Below, one piece after another: positions 10,788-20,599 of a stretch of 64,000 bases of DNA (position 1 is the stretch's first letter; every line of letters begins with the position of its first letter). A program made the translations under genes and the position numbers. The stretch comes from Lucinisca nassula (Eukaryota; Mollusca; Bivalvia; Lucinida; Lucinidae), in assembly GCA_963580285.1 (NCBI GenBank), contig OY757010.1, forward strand, positions 152,850,714 through 152,914,713, in the 5' to 3' direction. The notes beneath the pieces were generated by a model. That model was given only the letters and a program-made list of their open reading frames with translations. It made no database searches and was not told the origin of the DNA.

Positions 10788-11081
10788 CATCAGCATCTGT
10801 CATGACTGTTTCTGACAAATCACTGAATATTCCAACACCCAGAATATTCACTCCTGCAATACGAACTTGGTAATTAGTGTAGGGAGACAACTCCATCAAG
10901 CTGCCATTTGTAGAGGTAAACAGGAAGTCTTGTGTCAGCCATGTTTTAGCCAGGTCAGGAGTAGCCTCAATCTGGTAGCCAAGTAAAGGAAGACCACCCA
11001 GATCAACTGGAGCTGACCAGTTCATGGTTATCTCTCTTGAAGTTGATGTGATAATTGTTGGTGATGTGATTCCACTTGGTA
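10788..11081 (-). CDS. IgSF gene exon 17: complete first FN3 domain
   Basis: 294 nt, phase 1 to 1, acceptor TCTTTGCAG, donor G|GTAGGT. The frame starts VPSGITSPTIITSTSREITM, has MNWSAPVDLGG (the FN3 Trp), LGYQIEATPD, ELSPYTNYQVRIAGVNILG (the conserved L-x-P-x-T-x-Y turn) and ends SETVMTDAD. A full FN3 domain in one exon, with sequon NGS. Confidence 0.93.
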
Positions 11082-11189
11082 CTGCAAAGAGAAACTGCAA
11101 TTTTACCAGAGGTACTTACCCCTGAACTTAAATGCAACCTTCTAAGCATAGCTTTGTTACAAACTGGTGTTTGAGTCACTAGTCTTCTC

Positions 11190-11468
11190 CTAGATGTGTG
11201 ATAATTTAGGGAATACTTCTTACTTTATCATGAAAATGTATGTTGCATGTACTCATTACAATTACCTCAGTGAGGCAATTGTAATGATTACACACAACAT
11301 ACCTTTGATTTATAGAATACTGAAAAACATTCCATATGAATTTCCATTATGCCTCCTTAGTTGTTGGTAGGATTAACCTTTAGTGGCTCGAACTACCAGT
11401 CTCAAACAAATGTTTTTTGGGTCCGAAACGTGTTCAAGTCATTGAAGTTTAATTGTATGTATATTGAT
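11190..11468. mobile_element. Group P MITE
   Basis: It holds the internal palindrome TACTCATTACAATTACCTCA / TGAGGCAATTGTAATGATTAC (11250-11297), ATTATGCCTCCTTAG, TGGCTCGAACTACC and a right end AAGTTTAATTGTATG, the same order as the copy at 8.5 kb. Confidence 0.6.
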
Positions 11469-11518
11469 ATATCTTTTAAAAGGGTCACAAAAATGCATGT
11501 TAAGTACTGAAATATACA

Positions 11519-11731
11519 TTAAAATTCCTTTATTAAGACCACCTTTGGGACTTTTCAAAAGTGGTCTGAAAGACCACTTTTGAACAGCGCCAAAGGTGGT
11601 TTCTTACTAGAGGACACTGGGTGTAGAAAACGTAAAGTAAGAAAAACTGAAATCTCCTAAATATGCTCTTATTAGTGGAACCAGTGCTCTTATTTGCAGA
11701 ATTAGTCTTAATTTTAGCTGGTCTTAATAAA
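11519..11731. mobile_element. Group E MITE (AAGTGGTCT palindrome)
   Basis: Ends TTTATTAAGACCACC and GGTCTTAATAA are inverted. An inner palindrome pairs CTTTTCAAAAGTGGTCTGA with AAGACCACTTTTGAACAGCG. Copies lie at 12.87, 53.64 and 54.14 kb. Confidence 0.7.
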
Positions 11732-11762
11732 AGAAGTTCACTCTGTACAAGAAAACACCTAC

Positions 11763-12005
11763 CAGAAACTTGTTCCTCAGCTTGACCATGTCTGTTTACT
11801 GCTTTGCATGTATAACTTGGCATAACATTGTCCCTGTCTACATGTAAGGAGTTTCTTATCATTCTGTGACCTCTGTAGTTCAAGGTCACATCTTGACCTT
11901 CATGGATGAAGGTCACACTAGGTTCTGGCACTCCAGATGTGAAGCAATTCAGAATTACAGATGTCACTGTCTGGCTACCATTAATACCATGTAGAACTGG
12001 TGGTC
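11763..12005 (-). CDS. IgSF gene exon 16: complete Ig domain lacking the core Trp
   Basis: 243 nt, phase 1 to 1, acceptor TTCTTCAG, donor G|GTAGGT. Starts GPPVLHGINGSQTVTSVILN with the first Cys in LNCFTSG. The C strand reads SVTFIHEGQ, Phe in place of the usual Trp. The second Cys is in PSYTCKAVNRHGQAEEQVS. This is the last Ig domain before the FN3 pair. Confidence 0.9.
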
Positions 12006-12080
12006 CTGAAGAAGAAGTTTGTTTATTTGTTTGGATTTTAATGGCCAAGTCAACACCATTTTGGTTACACTGAGACATCT

Positions 12081-12306
12081 AGTTTACTTAACCACACTTC
12101 TCCTGGGCAGGCTTATACAAAAGTGCATAGCCAGTGCAGTGAACATTCTTTTTCCAGAAACTGACAACTGTCCTGCTTGAATCAGCAGAAGGGAGAAAAT
12201 GACCATAGAAAAACTATTTCAGGATCACTCTCTTATGTTGCAGGCCTAGCAGATATCTAACACCTGACCTCCTGATGACATGAATCTGAGCTACCGAGAC
12301 CGGCAC
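12081..12306 (-). mobile_element. tRNA-derived SINE (family S1), minus orientation
   Basis: Reading on the minus strand it begins with a degraded tRNA-like head (CGGTCTCGGTAGCTCAG), then ...CATTCTCTCCCTTC-type body, GTCAGTTTCTGG and AAGCCTGCCCAGGAGAAGTGTGG. Best copies are at 49.03, 51.78 and 52.47 kb. Confidence 0.65.
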
Positions 12307-12462
12307 AGAAAATGTAGTTAAGCCACATTATGAGCAAACAAGACTTGTGATGTATCCCCAAAACAGATTCAGACCGGTCTGAAAATTAACACTTATCACC
12401 AGAGTCTGGTCACTAGCATGAAAATGGTCAGTTAACCTACTACACTCTGCCTGGCCCCTGCC

Positions 12463-12755
12463 CATAGGGGCTTGAAGAAATATATGGGCTGCATGATGCT
12501 TCTACGCAAAGCTGAATCAGGCCCGCACACCAGTACTGGTAAACCCCTTAGAGGATCTAAGCCTGTCCCGGAACCGCGGTGCGAGGGGGACCGTCCATGC
12601 TAATAAACCCTATCGGTTTCATTGGGCGACAGGGCTTGAGACATCATTCCATCTCAATGTCGGGTAAAAGTCCCACAAAATTGGAAGCAACATCTCCAAA
12701 ATGACCTTTACAGTGTTGATGGGGACGTTAAACCCCAAAATAAACAAACAAAAAC
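12463..12755 (+). mobile_element. SINE-like repeat family S2
   Basis: Starts GGGGCTTGAAGAAATA, contains GGCTGCATGATGCTTC, CTGGTAAACC, GATCTAAGCCTG, AAAAGTCCCACAAAATTGGAAG, and ends GGGGACGTTAAACCCCAAAA then AAACAAACAAA. Copies lie at 20.0, 28.1, 28.3, 41.9, 42.3-42.7 and 51.0 kb. I see no convincing A/B boxes; it shares its tail motif with S1. Confidence 0.65.
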
Positions 12756-12764
12756 TACACTCTG

Positions 12765-13062
12765 CCTGGTAAGGCTTAAACTTTCTAAGCAGTCAAAAAT
12801 TACAGTACACCAGTGAGTGACAACTGCCCTTCTTGGATCACCAGAAGGGAAAGAATGACTTAGGAATATACAGTAAAATTCCAAGATCAAGACCAGCTTT
12901 GTGACTGTTCAAAAGTGGTCTTTAAGACCACTTTTGACAAGTCTCAAAGGTGGTCCCTGGCCAAAAGACACTGTTGTCAGACAACACATAGTAAGAGTAG
13001 CTGCAACCTTCTAAACAAGCTTTTTAAACATTTTAGGTGGCCTTAATACCGGACTTCATGTA
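12765..13062. mobile_element. S1 SINE fragment followed by a group E MITE
   Basis: 12765-12866 is a partial minus-strand S1 copy (GACAACTGCCCTTCTT...CAGAAGGGAAAGAATGAC). From 12868, ACAGTAAAATTCCAAGATCA begins a group E MITE with palindrome GTTCAAAAGTGGTCTT / AAGACCACTTTTGACAAGTC, ending GGCCTTAATACCGGACTT. Confidence 0.55.
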
Positions 13063-13560
13063 TTTTATGCTCAGTTTCCATAAAAATGTTGTTGCACCTA
13101 GGCTTGAACCAATGACCTCCTGATCATCAGCTGGGCACCAGTCTGACTGAGATACCAGGCCCAGCATTACAAAAAACTAATAAATGCATAATTCATTGTT
13201 TTCTTTAAGATATGATATTCCATCAAAGGTGGGGGTGGTGGTGTGTGTAAGGGGTGGGGGTGGGGGGTTGGGTGAGGCAAAGGTGACATGTATCTTGCAT
13301 CACTGGGGCATCAACCTGATATTGGCTTACAGTTGGGCAAGGCCTGCTGTCCTTGCAGCAGGTAAGGGTTGATGGGTGCGGAGGATTGTTCTTGTTTCTT
13401 CAGTTTCTACACTTCCATTCATTTTTGTCTTTCTCCCTTATCCCTCAATTTCATCTACTCTAATATCTCTTTTATCCCTTTTCTCCCTTTCTCTGGAAGA
13501 TGACATAAAATGACCTATAAGGGTTGACGTGCTATTAAACCCAAAACAATCAATCAATCA
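13062..13560. repeat. Mixed SINE debris and G-rich intron
   Basis: 13080-13165 contains an S1/S5-like head remnant (TTGAACCAATGACCTCCTGATC...GATACCAGGC). 13225-13275 is a GGGGTGGGGG-rich run. 13440-13560 ends in S-type tail wording (GACGTGCTATTAAACCCAAAAC then AATCAATCAATCAAA). No gene. Confidence 0.4.
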
Positions 13561-13696
13561 AACCATCGAAGGGAATAATGTTTGTCTTGAAAGGTTTCAA
13601 AAATGAATATGATATGATCATAAACAGCTGGTAAAGTACAGCCATAAAATAAAGAAGGAAAGCGTAAATGGGGGTGGGGGTATATATATACAGTAC

Positions 13697-13969
13697 CTTC
13701 AATTCTAATTTCAATCACAGACTCATCACATCCTAGCAAATTACAAGCTTTGCATGTCCAGTGGCCACCATCTGAATCCTCATTGGCTGATACTATTTCC
13801 AAGGTATTGTCTATCATAATGTAGGAGGAACTGGGGGTTATTTCTTGACCAATGGGGTTTATCCATTGTAGAGTAGGGGTTGGATCTCCAGTTGACTGGC
13901 ATGTAAGAGTCACGCCTGCATAGATGACTGTAGTTTGTGGACTGTTTGTATGGGTTATTCTTGGTGGAA
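13697..13969 (-). CDS. IgSF gene exon 15: complete Ig domain with extra cysteines
   Basis: 273 nt, phase 1 to 1, acceptor TTTCCAG, donor G|GTACTG followed by a (TA)n run. Begins VPPRITHTNSPQTTVIYAGV, first Cys in LTCQSTGDPTP, Trp in LQWINP, then DSDGGHWTCKACNLLGCDES. Besides the canonical pair there are two more Cys after the F strand (C-K-A-C and G-C), which could form an additional disulphide. Ends EIRIE. Confidence 0.93.
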
Positions 13970-14019
13970 CTGGAAATATTGAGCATAATGATTAAAATAA
14001 CCAAACAGTTAACCATACT

Positions 14020-14535
14020 TATTATATGCTCTGTTTTTTTTTTATGTAATTAACTTTCATTGAACAAATATATTAACCATTTCAGCAAACCAGAATTTTT
14101 TAGAGGAGTCAGCAATTTTAACTTTATATCATTTTTCATAGAATACAAGGCTTGAAATTGCATGTGAATCATCTGCATCAAACTTTAAGTCCATTTTAAT
14201 AAAGACATTCTAAGGGCAATATATAGGATCATGTAGTTATAAAATCTGGAAAAAAACAAACAAACCCACAGCATTTCTGGTGTATTTTACTTTCAAGTTT
14301 GTTTTACGTTATAAGCAAAACTATGAAGATACAAAATGTGACTAATCAAAAATAATAATAATAATCTGTTATAGAGGGTAGCACATTTAGTAAACTAGTA
14401 ATATTCTACCATGGGACCCTCTTTCCTCCTGTTCTTGAGACCCTAGAGAACTCTTCTCATAGTTCCAGATATCCCTATATTTTGGATATCATAAAAATCC
14501 TAAAAATTCTGACATCTTGAGGACTTCCGGTAATT
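14020..14535. other. Intron stretch without recognised element
   Basis: A/T-rich intron sequence with a short AATAATAATAAT run near 14351. I see no coding, SINE or inverted-repeat signal. Confidence 0.4.
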
Positions 14536-14538
14536 CTC

Positions 14539-14754
14539 TTAACCTTTGTCCTGCTGAATATTCAAATATGCCACACCCACTACTGATTATCAACCAATCA
14601 GATTACTTGATGCAAATTATTGCAACAAATTCACAATCTGAATGGCAAACAATGTAGATCCTGATCAGATGGCTTCGTCAGAAGCTATCTGATATGGATC
14701 TACATTGTTTCAAAGATAAGACATATCCGGGCTCAGCATGGCAAGGTTTAAAAT
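14539..14754. mobile_element. TTAA-flanked palindromic MITE (group C)
   Basis: TTAA at 14539-14542, then CCTTTGTCCTGCTG. The palindrome GATCCTGATCAGATGGCTTC / AGAAGCTATCTGATATGGATC lies at 14656-14703. The right end AGCATGGCAAGG is diverged and is followed by TTTAAA. Confidence 0.65.
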
Positions 14755-14804
14755 TTTAACAAAGTTATTTCTTAATCAAACCAGGAGTTTAAAAAGTGCA
14801 GACG

Positions 14805-14885
14805 GAATGGCAAACAGTGTAGACCCTGATCAGACTGCTCCTTCAGGAGCAGTCTGATCTGGGTCTGCACGGTTTGCTTAGGCCT
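14805..14885. repeat. GATC palindrome with AGACTGCTCC arms
   Basis: GGCAAACAGTGTAGACCCTG ATCAGACTGCTCCTTC and inverse GGAGCAGTCTGATCTGGGTC enclose a few bases. Same palindrome sub-type as 29.88 and 46.28 kb. Confidence 0.65.
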
Positions 14886-14924
14886 GTCTGTCCCAATACT
14901 AAGGATCGTTACAGTAATTTAGAA

Positions 14925-15372
14925 ATATTTTTTTTCTGATTTTATCTTGAAAAGGTATGTTGTGTGTGCTCATTAGAATTGCCTCACTGAGGTGATTCTA
15001 ATGAGTACACACAACATTCTAATGAGTATGTAGAACATACTAACTCTTATCTTGCTGTTCACGACAACCCCTATATTTGCAAACATTGTAGATCCAGATC
15101 AGGTGGCTTCTGAAGAAGCCACCTGATCAGGATCTACACTGTTTGGCATTTAGTTTATGAATTTGTAGCAATAAATTACATCAAGTAATTTGATTGGTTG
15201 ATAGACAGAAATGGGTGTGGCTTAAATGAATATTCAGCAAGATAAGGGCTAAAAGATCAAAACAAAACCCCATTATGCCTCCTGACCTGGTGTTAGAAGT
15301 TGGAACAACCCCTACTTTCCAACAAATTTTCATGATCCCAAAAGTATTTGTGTTATAGAAGTTGGACTGTAT
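14925..15372. mobile_element. Group P MITE interrupted by a group C MITE
   Basis: Outer element: palindrome TGTGTGCTCATTAGAATTGC / GTGATTCTAATGAGTACACA at 14959-15013 and ATTATGCCTCCTGACC...GAAGTTGGACTGTA on the right. Inner element, about 15043-15252: ACTCTTATCTTGCTG...CAGCAAGATAAGGG with palindrome GATCAGGTGGCTTC / GAAGCCACCTGATC. The nesting shows group C inserted after P. Confidence 0.65.
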
Positions 15373-15411
15373 TTCTATATGTCTGGACTGATAAACTACA
15401 AGTACACTGAG

Positions 15412-15640
15412 ACAGGCCTCCGTGGCCTAGAGGATAAGAGTGCTGACTCTTAATGATAATCACTTAATCATTAGGTCTTTAAATGCTGTGGTTCGAGCCT
15501 GGCTCAGGTCATATGTGAGATGCCAAGTTCTGCAACGGAAGGTTTTCTCCGGGTACTCCAGTTTTTGCCCACCTTTGATTAACGATTGGCTTGATAAGTG
15601 AAATAACCTTGAAAGGGCTGTTACCCCCACTCCCACTAAA
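15412..15640 (+). mobile_element. tRNA-derived SINE (family S3)
   Basis: The head CCTCCGTGGCCTAGAGGATA...GTGGTTCGAGCCTGGCTC looks like tRNA A and B boxes. The body GAGATGCCAAGTTCTG...CTCCGGGTACTCCAGTTTTTGCC is shared with a 5'-truncated copy at 34.93-35.06 kb. Ends in CCCCCACTCCCACTAAAAAAA, directly followed by a pearl-like element. Confidence 0.7.
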
Positions 15641-15644
15641 AAAA

Positions 15645-18096
15645 AACTAGAAAATGTGTTTGTGAAACACTATGCCCCCAACCATATGCTTGCCACCAAT
15701 AGACACATAATTAAAAAAACATAGTCAAACTTCAATGGCTCAAACACTTTTGGGACCTCGAAAATCTGTTCGAGACAGGGGTAGTTCGAGCCACTGAGGG
15801 TTACAGCCAGGAGGCATAACGAGATACTTTTGGATATCTTTTCGGTGTTCCAGAACAAAAATGTATGCTGTGTGTACTCATTGGAATCGCCTTATCGAGG
15901 CGATTCTAATGAGTACACACATACACACAGCATACATTTGCAAGATAAAAGACTAAAATCTCCTAAATTATCCCTGACTATTTATTATGTAGAGGAATTC
16001 CCTAGGGACTCAAAAACGGGTTTGACTCAGCCATGGTAAACAAGTCATCGGTGTTCAAGCCACCGAAGTTCTACTGTAATTAAAAAATGCCTCTGTCATG
16101 AAAGAACTGTCAGTTGGTACAATATTCATAAAATGTGCTCAAAATTTATGTAGAGTACCCAAAGTGTATACAAAATATCTTGAGCCTTGCTCAAGCAGTT
16201 CTCCAGATATTTTGTTCACAAAGTTTCCCTATAGCCACAATGCATAAGCCTGAAAAGGGGCATATCTATGTTATATATTTTCGGAATTTCGTCAAAAGTT
16301 TATCAAGTCATCTACACTTTAGATCCAAACTATATACCAAATATCATGAGCCTAGCTCAAGCAGTTCTCCAGATATTTTGTTCACAATGTTTCCCTATAG
16401 CCAATGCATAAGTCCGAAAAGGCGCGTAACTCTATTATATATTTTCGGAATTTCGTCAGAAGTTAATCAGGTCATCTACACCTTAGACTCAAACTGCATA
16501 CCAAATATCATGAACCTAGCTCAAGCAGTTTTCCAGATATTTTGTTCACAAGGTTTCCCCAAAGCCACAATGTGTAAGTCCAAAAAGGGGCATAACTCTG
16601 TTAAATATTTTCAGAATTTCATCAAAAGTTAATCAGGTCATCTACACCTTAGACCCAATCTGTATACGAAATATATAAAGCCCAGCTCAAGCGGTTCTAC
16701 AGATATTTTGTTCACAAGGTTTCCCCATAGCCACAATGCGTAAGTCCGAAAAGGGGCGTAATTCTGTTAAATATTTTTGGAATTTCGTCAAAAGTTAATC
16801 AGGTCATCTACACCTTAAACCCAAACTGTATACTAAATATCATGGGCCTAGCTCAAGCGGTTCTCCAGATATTTTGTTCACAAGGTTTCCTTATAAGTCC
16901 GAAAAGGGGCATAACTCTGCAAAGAAAAGTCCGACAGAAAAGAAAAAAAATATGGGTTCGCTTAATTTTCATGCTCATTCCATATAGCTCAAGCAGTTCT
17001 CCAGATATTTTGTTCACAGGGTTTCCCCATAGCCACAATGCATAAGTCCAAAAAGGGGCATAACTCTGTTAAATATTTTTGGAATTTCATCAAAAAATAA
17101 TCAGGTCATCTACACCTTAGACTCAGTCTGTATACTAAATATCATAAGCCTAGCTCAAGCAGTTCTCCAGATATTTTGTTCACAAGGTTTCCCCATAGCC
17201 ACAATGCGTAAGTCCGAAAAGGGGCGTAACTCCGCTAAATATTTTGGAATTTTGTCAAAAGTTATTCATGTCATCTACACCTTAGACCCAAACTGTATAC
17301 TAAATATCATGAGCATAGCTCAAGGGGTTCTCCAGATATTTTGTTCACAAGGTTTCCCAATAGCCACAATGCTTAAGTCCGAAAAGGGGCATAACTCGGC
17401 AAAGAGACAAGTCCGACGGAAAAGAAAAAATACGGATTCGCTTAATTTTCATGCTCATTCCATATAGCTCAAGCAGTTCTCCAGATATTTTGTTCACAAG
17501 GTATCCCCACAGCCACAATGCATAAGACCAAAAAAGGGGAATAACTCTGTTAAATATTTTCGGAATTTCGTTAAAAGTTAATCAGGTTATCTACACTTTA
17601 AACACATTCTGTATACTAAATATCATGAGCCTAGCTCAAGCGGTTCTCCAGATATTTTGTTCACAAGGTTTCCCCATAGCCACAATGCGTAAGTCCGAAA
17701 AATGCCTCTGTCATGAAAGAACTGTCAGTTGGTACAATATTCATAAAATGTGCTCAAAATTTATGTAGAGTACCCAAACTGTATACTAAATATCATGAGC
17801 CTAGCTCAAGGGGTTCTCCAGATATTTTGTTCACAAGGTTTCCCTATAGCCACAATGCATAAGTCCAAAAGGGGCATAACTCTGCAAAGACAAGTCCGAC
17901 GGAAAAGAAAAAAATACTGGTTCGCTTAATTTTCATGCTCATTCCATATATAAAATTTCAAGATCCTAGCACAAACCATTCTTCTGTTTCACATATGTAT
18001 AAAGCTTAATGGACAGACGGACGCACGGACGGACAGACTGACGGACAGGACAGAACCAATATGCCCCATCAACTTCTTTGAAGTTGGGGGCATAAA
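15645..18096 (+). mobile_element. Pearl/Helentron-like element with 11 core repeats, split by a P MITE
   Basis: Left end ACTAGAAAATGTGTTTGTGA then CTATGCCCCCAAC. Right end: microsatellite GGACAGACGGACGCACGG, hairpin CAACTTCTTTGAAGTTG and GGGGGCATAAA, so CCCCCA/TGGGGG is inverted between the ends. Eleven core units are marked by CCAGATATTTTGTTCAC (16203, 16369, 16532, 16689, 16865, 16997, 17167, 17331, 17482, 17648, 17817), most 160-170 bp apart. A MITE at 15722-16078 interrupts the left arm. No transposition protein is encoded. Confidence 0.78.
15722..16078. mobile_element. Group P MITE nested in the pearl-like element
   Basis: Left end AGTCAAACTTCAATGGCTCG and right end AAGCCACCGAAGTTCTACTG are inverted. 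The central palindrome TGTGTGTACTCATTGGAATC / GCGATTCTAATGAGTACACA lies at 15868-15922. About 357 bp, no ORF of note. Confidence 0.75.
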
Positions 18097-18137
18097 AAAC
18101 AGCAATGAAAAAGTTACACAGAAAACAGTATACATAC

Positions 18138-18228
18138 CCAGTACATTAATGAAAGCATTCTCTGACATATTTCCCACAGAGTTGGCCACAACACACTGAT
18201 ACCAACCTTCATCTGAGGGCTGGACATT
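18138..18228 (-). CDS. IgSF gene exon 14: C-terminal third of an Ig domain
   Basis: 91 nt, phase 0 to 1, acceptor TTACACAG, donor G|GTATGT. Encodes NVQPSDEGWYQCVVANSVGN then MSENAFINVL: the D-E-G-x-Y-x-C signature of Ig strand F. It completes exon 13 in frame. Confidence 0.9.
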
Positions 18229-18269
18229 CTGTGTAACAAGAAAAATATATCATCATAGTTTTAAAGGCA

Positions 18270-18990
18270 AACTTAACTCTTGTCCTGCAAATTAAATCAA
18301 TTTTGCCACACCCTTTTCTGACTATCAATCAATCAAATTACTTGATATAATGTATTCATTTAAACCGGAAACTAGAAATGCATCCATAGGACACGGATGC
18401 CTCCGCCTGAAAATATGTTGATGTTAGTATTTGACCTTTGACTGCAAAGTATGACCTTGATCTTGGATGTACCAATCTGGGTCTTGCGCACGACACATCG
18501 ACTCATGATGGATAACATTTCTACCAAGTAATTTCCAAATCCATTCAGAACAACCGGACACAAAGAAAAAGACAGTTTTCTTTATCTCTGACCTCTAAGT
18601 ATGACCTTGACCTTGGAGGTACCAGCCTGGGTCTTGGGCACAATACATCGTGATGATGGTTAAGATTTCTGCCAGATAATTTTGAAATCAATTCAGAAAT
18701 AAAAAAGTTATTGACTGTGTTTAAGATTCAGACCTTTTTTATAACCTTTGACCTCTAAATATGACCTTGACCTTGGAGGTACAGATCCGAGTTTACATCC
18801 AGAAATAAGAAAGCTATTGACTGCGTTTCGGATGGTTGGACGGGCGGACGGACGAATGGACAGGGGCAACGCTATATGCCCTTCCACCATTCTTCGAATG
18901 GCAGGTTGTATAAAAAAAAATCTGATTTGGATCTATACTGTTTGCAAAGGTACCGGTAGCGGTTATTCTGGTGCAGCAGGACAACCAATA
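18270..18990. mobile_element. Group C MITE split by a pearl-like insertion
   Basis: Left part: TTAA, CTCTTGTCCTGC, ...CTATCAATCAATCAAATTACTTGAT. Right part from 18915: TCTGATTTGGATCTATACTGTTTGCAAAGG...GTGCAGCAGGACAA. The two halves are parts of one palindromic MITE with 18372-18914 inserted between them. Confidence 0.6.
18372..18914 (+). mobile_element. Pearl/Helentron-like element nested in a group C MITE
   Basis: Starts AACTAGAAATGCATCC and ends with microsatellite GGGCGGACGGACGAATGG, hairpin CCATTCTTCGAATGG, then CAGGTTGTATAAAA. Its core (GACCTCTAAGTATGACCTTG...GGTCTTGGGCACAATACATC) is the same core family as at 2.43-3.11 kb, although the end modules differ. Confidence 0.72.
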
Positions 18991-19093
18991 AAATATGAAC
19001 ACTCACAATCTGAAATTATCTTGTTAAAATTTCGGGTAAGGATTTTGAGTAAATATATTAGTCAGGAATGACAAAGGTTAAAGTCACAATTAC

Positions 19094-19284
19094 CTGTATA
19101 ATCATTTCTCCCTCAACAGTAACAATAACTCTGTCATTACTTCTCACGTCTACAGCACCCTCCCCTGTCAGTCTCAGCCAGTGGGTAGATGGCGCTTCCA
19201 GGGCTTCTCCTTTACACTGAAGTCTAGCTGTTTCTGATGCATTAACTGTGATGCTACTTGGCCTTATTGTTAGAATGGGCAAAT
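19094..19284 (-). CDS. IgSF gene exon 13: N-terminal two thirds of an Ig domain
   Basis: 191 nt, phase 1 to 0, acceptor AAATCACCAG, donor CAG|GTAATT. Encodes DLPILTIRPSSITVNASETA, first Cys in RLQCKGEAL, Trp in STHWLRLTGEG and the E strand VTVEGEMIIQ. Unlike the other split Ig domains, the intron falls after strand E, so exon 13 is long and exon 14 short. Confidence 0.9.
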
Positions 19285-19439
19285 CTGGTGATTTAAAAAC
19301 AAAAGCTCATTAATCAAAGCTAAGTATAAGGGGGGACAACAAGGCTAATTAACCCTTTTTGAATCAAATGAAATCTTCCTCCTTATATATAGCAGGAGTC
19401 CATTTCAAAATTTAGGGATGTCATCAAAATTTATTTGGA

Positions 19440-19560
19440 AAGTGACTGCAAACAGTGGAGGCCCTTATCAAATGCCGCATTCTTATTAGAAATGTGTTAT
19501 GGGTATTTGTCAGAATTGCCTCATCGAGGCAATTCTAACAAATACCCACAGCATATATTT
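19440..19560. repeat. CAATTCTAACAAATACCC palindrome
   Basis: TGTTATGGGTATTTGTCAGA ATTGCCTCA pairs with TGAGGCAATTCTAACAAATA CCCACAGCA (19494-19556). Same core palindrome as group A and P but in yet another flank. It sits beside a partial GCAAACAGTGGAGGCCC motif. Confidence 0.55.
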
Positions 19561-19666
19561 TTTATAGAGAAATAAGAACAATTATCCTTTAATTTATAGT
19601 TGTTAACTGGAGCTTTGATTAATACAGTAAAGTACTAATAATGCTCCTGTTGATTGAGCCAGCCCA

Positions 19667-19890
19667 ACATCGCGTTAACATGTCTGTGTATTGAACACCC
19701 CTCTAAACCCCACTTTATATAGAGAAAACGGGGGGTTACAAAAAAAAGTAATGGGTATATATTATTTTCTTATTTCTGTTGTAAGACATAGGTTGTGGGT
19801 ACCCGTTAGAACTGCCTCATTGAGGTGGTTCTAACGAGCACCCACAACTTATGTTTTAAGTATAAATAAGAAAAATATTTCAAATTTTCT
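19667..19890. mobile_element. Group A MITE
   Basis: Holds AACCCCACTTTATATAGAGAAAAC then palindrome GGTTGTGGGTACCCGTTAGA ACTGCCTCA / TGAGGTGGTTCTAACGAGCA CCCACAAC (19791-19849). Ends approximate. Confidence 0.65.
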
Positions 19891-19987
19891 TCAGAAAAAT
19901 AATCGTTTTGGAGAAGTAAGACCTGTGTGATCATGACCAGCAGGGACTCAGATCAACCTGCTCATCCTCCCAGAATGGCAAGGTTCT

Positions 19988-20290
19988 CGTTTGTTTTGTT
20001 TGTTTGTTTGATTTGAGGATTAACGTCCCCGTCAACACTGTAAAGGTCATTTTTCAGATGTCGCTTCCAATTTTGTGGGACTTTTAGCCGACAGTGAGAT
20101 GAAATGACATCTCAGGCCCTGCACCCCAATGAAACCAATTGGGTTTATAAGCATGGCTGGTCAGACTTGCACCGCTTTGCCTGGGCAGGCTTAGATGCTC
20201 TAAGCGGTTTACCAGTATTAGTGGGCGGGTCGGTTTCAGCTCTACGTGGAAGCATCATGCAGCCAATCTATTTCTTCAAGCCCCGATAGG
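19988..20290 (-). mobile_element. SINE-like family S2, minus orientation
   Basis: GTTTGTTTGTTTG tail at the left end on the plus strand, then GATTAACGTCCCCGTCAACA...CCAATTTTGTGGGACTTTTA...CCAATCTATTTCTTCAAGCC. It is a near full-length reverse of the copy at 12.46 kb. The small ORFs in it (e.g. 20104-20289) are artefacts. Confidence 0.7.
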
Positions 20291-20599
20291 CGGGGGCTGT
20301 CAAGGTTCTTGTTAATGCTCTCTTTGGATAGCCTGGATGCAATCAGCAAAGACTCTGATCAGAGTTCTGATCAGAATGCACCATCTTATTGTAGGTTTTG
20401 TCATATGCTGACACTGTTCAAGGCCAGTTTTTAACAACTGATGTCAATCTGTAGTGTTATTACTACAACTTAACAAGAAACGACAGAATAAATGTGAAGA
20501 GATTATCAGATGGCAGATTCCATATAATATCTCATATCAGCTGAGACCCCCATATCAGCCTGTGGGCTGCCATATTACAATTTATTTATCCTAAATTTC

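Noticed and set aside
16135..16632. 165-aa plus-strand open frame
   Set aside because: It simply runs through three core repeats of a pearl-like element; the peptide repeats with the DNA and has no domain.
16200..17900. CRISPR-like regular array
   Set aside because: Units of about 165 bp are similar throughout, with no short constant repeat and unique spacers; this is a transposon core in a eukaryotic genome.
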